Origin: Phallusia mammillata
Taxonomy: Eukaryota; Chordata; Ascidiacea; Phlebobranchia; Ascidiidae
Reading direction: 5' to 3'
Assembly (NCBI GenBank): GCA_003260075.1
Contig: QLIY01000673.1
Coordinates: 27,437-91,436, forward strand
Length of the DNA stretch: 64,000 nucleotides
Part shown: positions 9,683 to 19,741 of the stretch, one piece after another
Numbering within the stretch: the stretch's first letter is position 1
Layout: each line of letters begins with the position of its first letter
Translations under genes and position numbers: made by a program
Notes under the pieces: generated by a model
Databases searched by the model: none
Told to the model about the DNA's origin: nothing
Seen by the model: the letters and a program-made list of their open reading frames with translations, nothing else

Positions 9683-12614
9683 CTAGTCGAAATGCTCACG
9701 TAACAAGGTAAGCAGGTCGCTGATTGGTGGATATCTTTTGCGAATGCACCAATCCTGTTCGCAAAAATGCTTTCTCATCTCTGGGTGCAGAAACCAGGTG
9801 TTGAGAAGACCAACAAACTCGATTGCTGGAGTTGTGTCAAACATACGAGCGCTGTACAGAAAGGCATAAAATGGTTTTAGAAAATCCGGTAATTATTCGG
9901 ATTAAATATATGCTTTGTATAAACTAGTTTGTGACCACAGCGTACACATCAAACATTGGTCTGCGTGTATTCTGGGAGCTTGTGCTCATGTCCAGACGCA
10001 TGGAAATCTATGCTACGCGTCAACTGGTGTCTGGCCATAGCGTGCACATCTAATGTTGCTTATGGTGGTTTTCAGCGTACTCGGGAAGCTTATGCATGTG
10101 ACCAGACATAAAAATCTTTCTTGCTCTTAAACTAGTTTGTGATCACAGCATACAAATCTAATGCTCCTCTCATTTCGGGAGCTTGTGTGTTACGAACTCA
10201 CCAACGAAAAACCCGAGGAAATATTCTGTACAAGTGCTTCGTTTCGATAGAGTTCTCAAACAACGAAGTAAGACTTTTACTGTTGACCCAAAAGTCCTGT
10301 TATTTGCAAATCACTCGAGTTACCTTAAATACAGCAAATCCAGGCAGTAAGATGCATCCAAGTATCTGAAGCTTGGATTCAGTTGAAACAGACCGCTTGG
10401 TAGGCGTTTTATTCGGCTGAAGTCGATACGCAGTTCTCTTAAGGCTGCAAGTACAACCAGTCAAAATTGATAGATTGGCAGAATTTCACAGTAGAGCAGT
10501 TGTTCGCAACTTTTGCACATATTTTTACGTAATTGTATAAAATCGATCATATAAAACGCAACCGCTAATTTTGTTACTGTAGTTAGATAGACTAGCCTAC
10601 ACTTTCTCTTGAATTTCATCATAGTTTTTTTTAATTTTGTGTCGAATTATCTTGTTTTTAGTGTGTATATTTTCTGGGAGATTTTAAGTTATGTTTTTGT
10701 AGCAGTTTTAGCTGATAACCATACCTGGGTTGTTTCGAAACAGGTTGGCCGGTATAGAAATAAACGGATTTCCACTTAATGTAACTTTAATCAATCTTGC
10801 GTTGTTTGCAAACAAGTTTTCCGGCAAAATTCCAATCGCGTTCCATTTGAAATCCACAAATTCGAGAAGCGGATTTTGTGATAAAAAATCTTCTGGCAAA
10901 TTTGTGACCTGAGATCTGTCCATTGTTATCACCTGAATAGAAAAGTCTATTTAATCTACTGATGATTTATTTTCTGTGTATGCACTACCAGTTTAGCCTA
11001 ATATTAACGTATAAACAATAGTGTCTAGCCTACACCCAGTGGTGGGATTCAGCCGGTTCGCACCGGTTCTATAGAACCGTTTCACGAAATTTTATGAGTT
11101 CCAGCGAACCGGTTGGCATTACTGGTTACTGTCAATGGGCTTTTTTGTGACAGAACCAGCTAAAAATAAGACTTTTGTGATAGAACCGCCTGAAAAATAT
11201 GACTTAGAACCGACTGACACAAAAATTATATCCCACAACTGACTACATCTTACAAAAATATAGCATGTTGTATTGTTTAGTTTGCCGTGACAAAGAACTT
11301 AGCTGTTGTGTTGTAAAGTTATGCCTTATTGTCGACCATAATTTGTCAAATAAGAATCGTGTATAGGCTAAATTATACGTGTTGTCGTGGTTTAGACTGG
11401 GGCAATCTATGTTTCACTTGTGGTGTTGCGAAAATGAGGTTCTGCTTGTAACACTAATTTTGTCACCTGCTCCCATCTGAACAAACGAATTCGCACGACA
11501 GTATGAAGTAAAATATTATGGGGCGCAACAGCATTTGCGATGCCGTGCTTTTGTGAAAATGTTTTTTGGCTTCTCTTGACACAAAAAATGAATGAGTTAA
11601 AAAGAAATTTAGCAAATAACAGTCAAATGTTGGATAGCTTTATCGAAAAGCAACAGTTGAAAATCCTTAAAATGGTCCTCAAGCATTTTTTAAAAGGCAA
11701 AAAAACTACTGGGATACAAAGATGCGATCATAGAAGATCCCTGCTGCATAGAAGACCTTAATATCTGGCATCAAGGCAATAACGTTATCTCGTATCGACG
11801 GGGTCCCGCCAGCAATCGGATTAAATCCAAAATCCACCCACTCGGTGTCACCACGGAGCACGATATGCGAGAACCGACTCAAACGCTTTGCTCTGCACTT
11901 TAGCTGTTTCAGACTGCAAGAAAAACAAATTTTAGTAGGTAAACCCATTTTGGTGTTCTATCTCAAACTAATGTTGAGTTTTACGATATTTCTATGTATG
12001 AATTAGCTGCGTATATTTGTAGTTGTTGTAAATTAGACAACAATATATTTCGTAAATTCTAAATGCGGATCAGTGCTTATGACTGACAAAACTCACTATA
12101 GAGCTCTTCCTTTGTAGCCCTGATATTTGAAGTATCTTGCTTGTGGAGCCCACGCACATGGGGTTGGTGGTCGAGTGTCCGGTTCTATACAATCTTCACC
12201 GACCCAACCTGCAAAACCATTTAAGAATCGTTTAGTATCCGCCTTTCCCCATGGTCAACAGCTCTCTGTATATAGCCACTAGACTGCACTTTACGGCCAA
12301 TTAGTTGCGGAAATACATTTTTTGATTTGTAGAGAACTTCTGGGTAAATTTGGCTATATTACCGCCGCACATCAGGCAATATGTCAAGCTGCTAAGAATT
12401 TTCTTTCAATTTCCTGTACAAACTTGAGCTTAAGACTAGAGTTTAATTTTGACGTTATAAACGTTGGAAAACACCTGTCATATTTCAAAACATCACCTCT
12501 TGTGCATTCACAAATAGTTAAGTCTTCATTGCACACTCGCTTCTGATAAACCCCTGAAACGGCATTTATAAGACATAAGCCCACCACAAGCGACATAAAC
12601 GAAAACTGCCTCAT
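9683..12614 (-). CDS. Secreted EGF-like and leucine-rich-repeat protein, 7 exons
   Basis: Probably extracellular, about 331 residues. Minus-strand exons: 12614-12497, 12208-12097, 11913-11718 (or to 11757), 10932-10725, 10444-10324, 10273-10202 and 9851-9683. All phases agree. Residues 1-21 (MRQFSFMSLVVGLCLINAVSG) form a signal peptide. The first splice joins C28, C35 and C37 to GWVGEDC, making the end of an EGF-like module. A region of unknown type follows (exons 2-3), then leucine-rich repeats such as VTNLPEDFLSQNPLLEFVDF and IGILPENLFANNARLIKVTL, continuing through IKRLPSGLFQLNP. The C-terminal 60 residues, with a cysteine pair (HFCEQDWC), may cap the repeats. The donor of exon 3 is uncertain (GTATCC or GTCTTC; both keep frame). 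The gene is convergent with the REC114-like gene. No named family is recognised for the whole chain. Confidence 0.7.
9925..10195 (+). repeat. Tandem repeat, about 120-bp unit, second locus
   Basis: Just over two units with AACTAGTTTGTGACCACAGCG, GGAGCTTGTGCTCATGTCCAG and GGAAATCTATGCTACGC, matching the repeat in the Myb/SANT-like gene intron. It lies in an intron of the minus-strand EGF-LRR gene. Confidence 0.7.
11037..11241. mobile_element. hAT MITE, CAGTGGTGGGATTCAG family
   Basis: Second copy of the element at 8413, beginning CAGTGGTGGGATTCAGCC and ending TCCCACAACTG. Flanks CCTACACC and ACTACATC are a decayed 8-bp duplication. It lies in an intron of the EGF-LRR gene. Confidence 0.75.
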
Positions 12615-13106
12615 TTTCCGACCACCAATGTACACCACATCCAAATAAATGCTTTGAAAATGTTTTGCCGCTATCTGCAACTGTTATGTGATCCTGTAAG
12701 ACGCAGGTACCAACGTTTACTTAGTCTTGTTGACAAACACGGATTTGAGCAAGAAATAGGCCAGTTGTGTTGAGTTGATAAGCGAATGAATGAAGACTTT
12801 GTGTTGCTTACAAGTTGTGTTGGGGAGCGATTGTCATACCAGTGGAGTCTTAAGCCATGTTTTTTCGTTTCAGTCTTAAGGCATTTGCGACCTTTATAAG
12901 CTATTTGTTTTGCTACCGTGAAAAACAGATGGCTGAATAGAATAAAGCCTGCTATAAAAATTTTGTTTGAATTTATTCTTACTTAACAAACCCTTTGACA
13001 GTTGAAACTTAATTAAACCTAATTAGGCCCAAACATATTTTGCAGATTGTATTTGTTGATGCCTGGATTAAAAAAATTTACAAAATGCATTAAGAACCGT
13101 ATAGAC

Positions 13107-13641
13107 CAGTGGTTCTTAACCGGTGGGAAATTTCCCACTAGTGGGAAATTTAATGTTTTCAGAGGGAAATTATGTGAGTCAGAAGTCACCAAACTCGGGC
13201 CCGTGGTTTGAAATTAACCGTTGAAAGTTAATGTAATACAATATTTTCCCCCAAAACATGTAATTAACTTCACCTAGTATTACATGGCGCATAAAATCCA
13301 AAACTCGTTTGTTACGTCACAGACATTACTAAAAGTATCAATGACTTTGTTTGTGTTCGCGAATAAATGCATTTGATCTGTTGATTGCAATACATGACTA
13401 ATGCAAGCACACAAGATTTTTCAAAATTCCAGACGATTTTACTTTCTCACTAAATCACTATTCAAACTAAATAAGATTGCAGTGTACCGATCCCGACCAA
13501 ATCGCTTCACAAAATTATTTCGATTAAAGAATATGTTTTGTTAATGTTGGGCACAAAACATCATTATAAGAATAACAGAGGGGGAAATTCGAACTTGGTG
13601 ATTTACTTTAGTGGGAAACCACACCGAAAAGGTTAAGAACC
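13107..13641. mobile_element. hAT element, CAGTGGTTCTTAACC family
   Basis: Begins CAGTGGTTCTTAACCGG and ends CCGAAAAGGTTAAGAACC, with 8-bp duplication GTATAGAC at 13099 and 13642. The last four bases of the right end (ACTG) are missing. 535 bp, non-coding. Confidence 0.8.
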
Positions 13642-13883
13642 GTATAGACCCCGATAAAAATCGTACTGTGCGCTTTCAATGCTGCGTAAAACATGTACAC
13701 AACCTGTAGACACACAACTGGGCTTAAAAAGTGGCATTTACAGCATTATTACAAAGCCCGGGTGATTTACTGACATATTTTTTCAAGCGCATAGTCCTGG
13801 CGTATAAAGAAACCAAAGACTGGGAATAATATGTGGTAGAGGTTGCAAGGACTGTATAGAAGCATTTTTCGTGGATGAGAAAT

Positions 13884-13893
13884 GGGGGGGGGG
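13884..13893. other. 10-base gap shown as G, flanked by duplicate sequence
   Basis: 13783-13883 and 13894-13994 (101 bp each) are near-identical. This is the only run written as G. Confidence 0.85.
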
Positions 13894-16880
13894 TCAAGCG
13901 CATAGTCCTGGCGTATAAAGAAACCTAAAACTGGGAATAGTATGTAGTAGAGGTTGCAAGGACTGTATAGAAGCATTTTTCGTGGATGAGAAATTTGGTT
14001 TCAGTAAAAAACGTGATCACCTTTTTTAATTATCCGTTCATGTCATGCGTTCTAATTCAATGCTGCGAAGCGGGAAGTTTTGACAAGGTTTAGACAAAGT
14101 TTTCCGAGAACCGCTTCTATTGTCTGACTTTGGCATTGGTTTTGGTATGAACGCTATATAGTTTATATCTTATAGATGTTCAAAGCTTGTGTTTAAATTG
14201 TTACAATCAAAGAGGTCTAAAAATCTAATTTAGCCACCTCTTAGTAAGAAGGTAGCAAATATCAGAAGGCCACTAGTAAGTTACCTGAAAGCCACTGCAT
14301 ATATTTTTTAATGTGTGAGAAAATGAATTTCTGGTCTCATCCGAATTCAAAATATCTACGTGATCACAACGGTTTACAATGTTTTGCGAGTCGTTCTGTA
14401 TAATACTATTTTAGTTGCAGGAAATATTTTGTAGGTGGGCCTTATACCTGCAAATCCTTGCAGCAAATGTTTTTTGCTCTAAAATGATTCTATGTGAAAA
14501 CTAGCAGTAGCCGATCAACGTTTTCGTTATTGTTGGCCTATCCTTGGATTAAATCCACCTTCCCAGTAAAAATACCAAACCTTATAATAATATTTGACGC
14601 ACTCCATAAAATTGTATCGATATCTTGTGAAGAGATTATTGATTTTGCAGGCAGGTGGTAAATTTAAGCCTTTACGGTGTTTAGCAAGAATGAAAGCGAT
14701 TAATCTGTGTATTTTGGGTTTCAAATGTCACTAACGTTTGTTTCACTGTAAAATGTGCATTTAAACCGTTTTTAAAACGTTTTCTCAGTCTTATAGCAGG
14801 TACGCTGACCAGGTTGAGGCGTTTGGTATAGAATATAGTGTTTCTTGTTTGTTTGTTTTTTGGACGCAAAAACACACAAAAATCAGCATTAAAGCGTAAA
14901 TTTTAGTGCTGAAACTGTTCCAACAGTGCGTAATCGGGCGGGTTAAAGAAAATTTTAGTTGCAACTGGAGTTAGACTTCAGCATTGCGGTATCTAAGTGC
15001 CCCAGTGTTGTTTAAGCGGATTCAAAATTGCGCCCAAACTCAAAAGTACAAGCCCGAACCCTACATTTTAAAAAGGAAGCACAAATTAGGCCCGAAAGTT
15101 GATAAAAATTTTGGCACCAAAAAGCCCAGTGTTAAGTAAAAGGCACCAATAAGCCTAGTGTTACCCAGTAAAAACCAATTTTATTTAAACTTTAACCCCA
15201 ACTCTACCCGAGAAAGCCCTTTACGATTTACTAAGTATCTAACTGTTTGGGTTTCGCACGAAAGAGGAAAATGGAAAGTCAGTCCCACATAGCCATCAAA
15301 CGTGAACCATGACTACTATTGTGTGCAGCTGGCAGAGCTTTACACGAGCATCAGAGCTTACTGAAGCCTTAAGCGGGCAATTTGTTCAAGCTGGTTTTGT
15401 ATAGTAGTTCAAAGGGCATAGAGTTGTCGGTGAAAACATTAGTTGGTGTATGTCTGTTGTACTGATATGTTAGATACAAAACGTTGCTTATGTCTGCGTA
15501 GTGAGTGGATATCAGCATTAAACTGTAGAATATTGTATTCTTTGTTGATGTTTCAGCAGTGGATAGCCCTGGTATGATTTGCCTATCTATGCTGGACATC
15601 TTTACTAAACACCGAAAACATGCAGTTCTTTGAGCAAGGCATAAGGCAGAAAGTGACTGTAGAAAAGTTTTCAAAACTGATAAATGGCAAAGTATGATGA
15701 ATTCAATTCGATTTTCACAAACCAAACTTTTTGCCTGAGTCAACAAATCGCTTTTATACGTGTAAAACCTTTCGTGCATTTCGTTAATTTGTTTTGTGCT
15801 TGATCGTTACACTGAACTGCCAGGAAAACGTTCTAGTGGTAATAAAGTTCATTATCAGAGTTAAATCGATTAGCAGCTGCTATCAAGAGCGCTGTTCATT
15901 GTTTGTGGAATCAATTAACGCCATTTAGCTTGGCTATGAATATCACAGTACATCCTGCTGAATGGTGATTTACTTTTGATTGTATGTTTTGTATTTGTCA
16001 GTGTACGTAATCTTGCAATTTTTAACCAGCAGAAAACTTCCTAAATTATGAGCGGGTTCAAAATTGGTGGAAACTTAAGAAAACAAAACATTTCTGAAAA
16101 GTGATGCATGTCGTAATACGTGTGAACAAACAACTTAGTATTTTAACGTGTTTTTTAGAATACCTTGTTAAAATGGATTATTTGTTACATGTTCTGTATT
16201 CTTAAGCCAACTATTATGTTTGATAATCGCCTGAGTACAGCAGCTCTCCTTTCTGATGCGGTTTCTCGGTAAAGTCGTAAAAATATGAAACTTTAGTAGT
16301 TCGACGTGGCGCCAGCAAACGCTAACCCGGAAACAAATATTGGTTTTCGATTATTCATTAATACAACATAAGTTTCTTACTGTACATAGTGTACCTTCGA
16401 CAGCTGTTAAAAGATATGCCATATACTTAACCAATGATATGGTTGAACAAAAACACATCTATCAGAGAGCTTGCGATGAGGTGTATAGTAATTTTGACCA
16501 GACTTTCGGGTCGGGTTCGGGCTAAGTTTAAATATTACGGACTAAACACTTTTGGGTTGTGTTTTCGACTTTCCGGTCTGCCTAAAAGTACAAGCCCGAA
16601 AGGAGTTTAAACATTTCCTGTTGTTATCGTCCATGCAGAAAAGTGTGAAGATTGTGATTAAACTATTTAAAGTATGTGTCTAGTATTCTAAAACAAGTTA
16701 TGACAGAAGGTATGAGACTTAGTTGAAGTTTTGTTGAAGGACCAGTTGGTAAACATATAAAGTTTACTGACAAACCTGTAGATGTTCTTAGGTGCTCGTT
16801 ACCTGGAAAAACTGAGTAAATATATGTTTAATACTTGTCGTATGTGAGGAACAGCAAAGTAATATGCCTCTGTTTCGCAG

Positions 16881-16996
16881 TTTTTCCACCGCAGGTTAGA
16901 TGTTTGTAGTCTGTGCCTGGCCATATGTGAGTGCTTATGAGATTGACTTGATTCGGTAAAAAGCCTTCAATGGGCCTGGCTTTCTATGAAGATTAA
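16881..16996 (+). mobile_element. 5'-truncated copy of the same SINE
   Basis: Starts in the B-box end (TTTTTCCACCGCAGG), then shares TGGCCATATG, GTGCTTATGA, ACTTGATTCGGTA and GCCTTCAATGGGCCTGG with the SINE tail. Confidence 0.6.
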
Positions 16997-17150
16997 ATAC
17001 AGCACGAATTTCAGTTGAAATTTTGAAACGAACTTTATCACAGACGTATTTTACACACAGGATTAGACACGAATGATATACAGTGTAAACATGGTATAAG
17101 TGATCTACCTTACAAGATAATGTATTTGACATAAGAGTAAGCTTTGTGAA

Positions 17151-19169
17151 ATGTTGTGTCCAAGAAGACTCTTTGTTTCTGTTACCTTGGTGATGATGGT
17201 GGTCGCCAACTTATATGTTCTCCATCTTATGCTCACAACTACCAGATCGGGGGTGAGTGTGACAAGCGGGTTGACGAACCAACTTTGTGTAGTGACCCAA
17301 GATAATTGTTTACTTGTTTCTAAAAGAAACAGTTTAAATTACGAGGCAGGCAACGGTAAATGAGACTCGACTTTCGAAGGGCTAACTGCTTACCCTGTGA
17401 GCCTGTGTAGCTCAGTTGGTATAAAGCGCTCCCCGGTAAGACTCCTGTCGTGGGCTCGATTTCCACCGTAGGCCTACACCTTGTCATGTGGGAATGCTTG
17501 GTTGCCGACTTGATTCGGTATAACGGCTTCAATCAAGCTGTCGTACTGTGATTTACTTTAAAAAAAGCTTTCAGCCGAATCGGTTCAAACAAATAAATAC
17601 GGTTGGCTAAACTATTCTGTTTCTTTTAGGCCTATTTAATGGGTGGGCAACATTCTCAATGAAAACCTATTCTACTAGTACTAATCAACCAATCAAATTG
17701 TTGGTAGGTATCACGTGGTTTCGGTGATTACAACTACGTCAAAGGGGACTTTCCCATTCTGTCTGGCATAATTTCTCACATCAAGGCAGAACCCGAACGT
17801 CCAGCTCGATACGAAACAGCGACAACGCTTCACAAGCGTTTGGAAGCCCTACGTCATGAGTGTGACTTTAGAAATATGTCAAAACCGCTGGATTTCAAAA
17901 ACTTACCGTGAGTATCTTGCAAGATTTGTGTCCAAACGACTCGAATACTCAAGCTTAGCGTGTGTTTTCTGTTGCTCTATTACCGAAAAAAACTTCCATA
18001 TGATCAGAACAACAGTGTTATTAATGAATAAAAAAGCATGAACAGCATGAGTAAACGATCTTGATTTAATTTGACTAAGAAACTGATGATGCTAGTTTGG
18101 TGAAATAAGTCCTGATTATGTTTTTACCAAGTGCTTAGCGTCGCATAGTTCTATGACTGTCTTTCTAAATGTGTCAACTTGTTAGTCTACATTCATGACT
18201 GCGCTAGTATTAATCAATTTGAAAGATAAGACCCAAAATGTCGAACAGTATCGTTGTTTAAATCCAACGTCTTCCGTTTATGCATTTGTCAAATGCGGTT
18301 GCTTTTGTTAAGAAGGAAATGAAAAATTTGCTATATATTCTGTGATGCAATTATCTTTTCATTGGTATTTTCGTGATAATACAGTTCTCTACTAAAGTGA
18401 TTTACTCTGTAGGAGATTTAGCTGGCCTTGGATCTACGTGTCACGTAAATATAAGCTGCTCTACTGCCAAATACCAAAAGTTGGGACCACGAACTGGCTG
18501 AAAATCTTCGCCAAGTTGCAAATGAAAGTGGATCCTGAAAGCAAGGTTGAGGAAATTAACAACGCCCACAATATTAAGCTTGAACTTCTCTCCTACCTTC
18601 GCCCTGCAGAACGAGACGAAGTTCTAAGGGACTATACCAAGTTTTTAGTGGTGCGAGATCCGTTTGAACGCGTTCTTTCGGCGTTTAAAGACAAACTTGA
18701 ATGGCGACGCGAGCTTAAAGGTCCAATATTTCGAAAACTAGCCTCAACCATTGTTGATCGTTACCGCAAAAAAGGCAATTTAACAAATGATGGTTTTAAC
18801 CGGATTACCAAAGTGCCACGGTTTGAAGAATTTTTACGATTTGTCGTGGACCCTTCAAGCACTGATGTTGAAATGCATTACTCCGAGCCAAGGCACTGGT
18901 TGCCCCAACACAAGCTATGTTACCCTTGCAATATAGACTACGATTACTTACTTCGTATAGACAATATTAGCGACGAAGCTGATTTCTTATTAAACGAGGT
19001 TGGAATACCGGATAAGGTACGATATCCAAACAGCACATCCAAGTCTCCGTACAATGAAATGCTACCCGCTTATTTTTCTAATGTAAGTCCAGATGTGGTA
19101 AACGCATTATATCATTACTATGAATTGGATTACCGACTTTTTGGATTTGACGTCCCCCCGCAGTTTTAA
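17151..19169 (+). CDS. Carbohydrate sulfotransferase, CHST8-14 (sulfotransferase family 2), 4 exons
   Basis: Golgi type II enzyme of about 385 residues that should transfer sulfate from PAPS to a glycan, such as chondroitin or dermatan GalNAc or a HNK-1-like terminus. Exons 17151-17355, 17630-17703, 17786-17907 and 18413-19169 join in frame. Residues 8-28 (FVSVTLVMMVVANLYVLHLML) form the signal anchor. The stem includes TLHKRLEALRHECDF. The 5'-phosphosulfate loop is CQIPKVGTTNW (about 152-162) and the 3'-phosphate motif is VVRDPFERVLSAF (about 213-225), both diagnostic. N-glycosylation sites NLT and NST are present. Length fits the family (about 350-420). Intron 1 carries a tRNA-derived SINE; intron 2 is only 82 nt. 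Substrate specificity cannot be read from sequence. The exon 2 model is the least certain part. Confidence 0.88.
17401..17555 (+). mobile_element. tRNA-derived SINE with intact tRNA-like head
   Basis: The head folds like a tRNA: acceptor strands GCCTGTG and CGTAGGC pair, A box TAGCTCAGTTGGTATAAAGC, B box GGGCTCGATTTCC, T stem GTGGG/TCCAC. A tail follows with GAATGCTTGG, CTTGATTCGGTATAACGG and GTACTGTGATTTA, shared with copies at 16881 and 52612. It lies in sense orientation in intron 1 of the sulfotransferase gene. Confidence 0.75.
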
Positions 19170-19568
19170 CTAATATGAAGACACCACTATTGTGTTTGCA
19201 ATACGTAAACATTAGGCACAAAGTAAATGAAAATTGAAAATTGTTTTTGAGAATATGTGTACGTATTGTTCCATTTAGGTGTGCTGCCTGTTCTAAACAG
19301 GACTCTTATGCCTTAAAGTTTCTTTGCTATGGGCATATTGTTTTCAGTAGTTTACGGCAGGATTTTGCTGAAATTTTTAGAATTCCAAGTCAATCAAATC
19401 TTGTTTACTCTTTAAAATGACGTTTTGGAATGAATGTAATTTAATGCTTTCAAAAATATATTTTTAAACTAAATGATTTTGGTGCCTACAAAGTCAACAA
19501 AGCCCTGTGATAATTTCGCTAGCTTAGGCTTATTTGCACAACCTGTTTTCACTTGTATCGTTTTATTC

Positions 19569-19593
19569 GGTAGAGCTACTAACACTGAGCATA

Positions 19594-19676
<83 letters not shown>

Positions 19677-19741
19677 TTGCGCCACCTACCAGAAGTTCTC
19701 AGACCGGCCCAAAGCCTATGCTCAACGTTAGTAGCTCTACC
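19569..19741. mobile_element. Foldback/MULE-like element, second copy, interrupted by a gap
   Basis: Perfect 15-bp inverted ends GGTAGAGCTACTAAC and GTTAGTAGCTCTACC are flanked by a 9-bp target duplication, GTTTTATTC (19560-19568 and 19742-19750). A 9-bp duplication fits Mutator-like transposition. The middle is replaced by an 81-base C run, so true length is unknown. Confidence 0.75.
19596..19676. other. C run, 81 bases, probable masked gap
   Basis: Lies inside the foldback element at 19569-19741, whose hairpin would be hard to assemble. Confidence 0.8.

Larger units (their letters stand above)
12615..17150. other. Intergenic, repeat-bearing
   Basis: Holds the hAT element at 13107, the G-run gap at 13884 and a truncated SINE at 16881. 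Short blocks rich in AAGCCCGAA at 15030-15130 and 16500-16610 look like remnants of the CAGAGTTG/GGCCCG MITE family. A 136-codon minus ORF at 15369-15779 is domain-free. Confidence 0.5.

Noticed and set aside
15369..15779. 136-codon open frame on the minus strand
   Set aside because: No domain, signal or matched splice sites. Frames of this length are expected by chance in this much AT-rich sequence.
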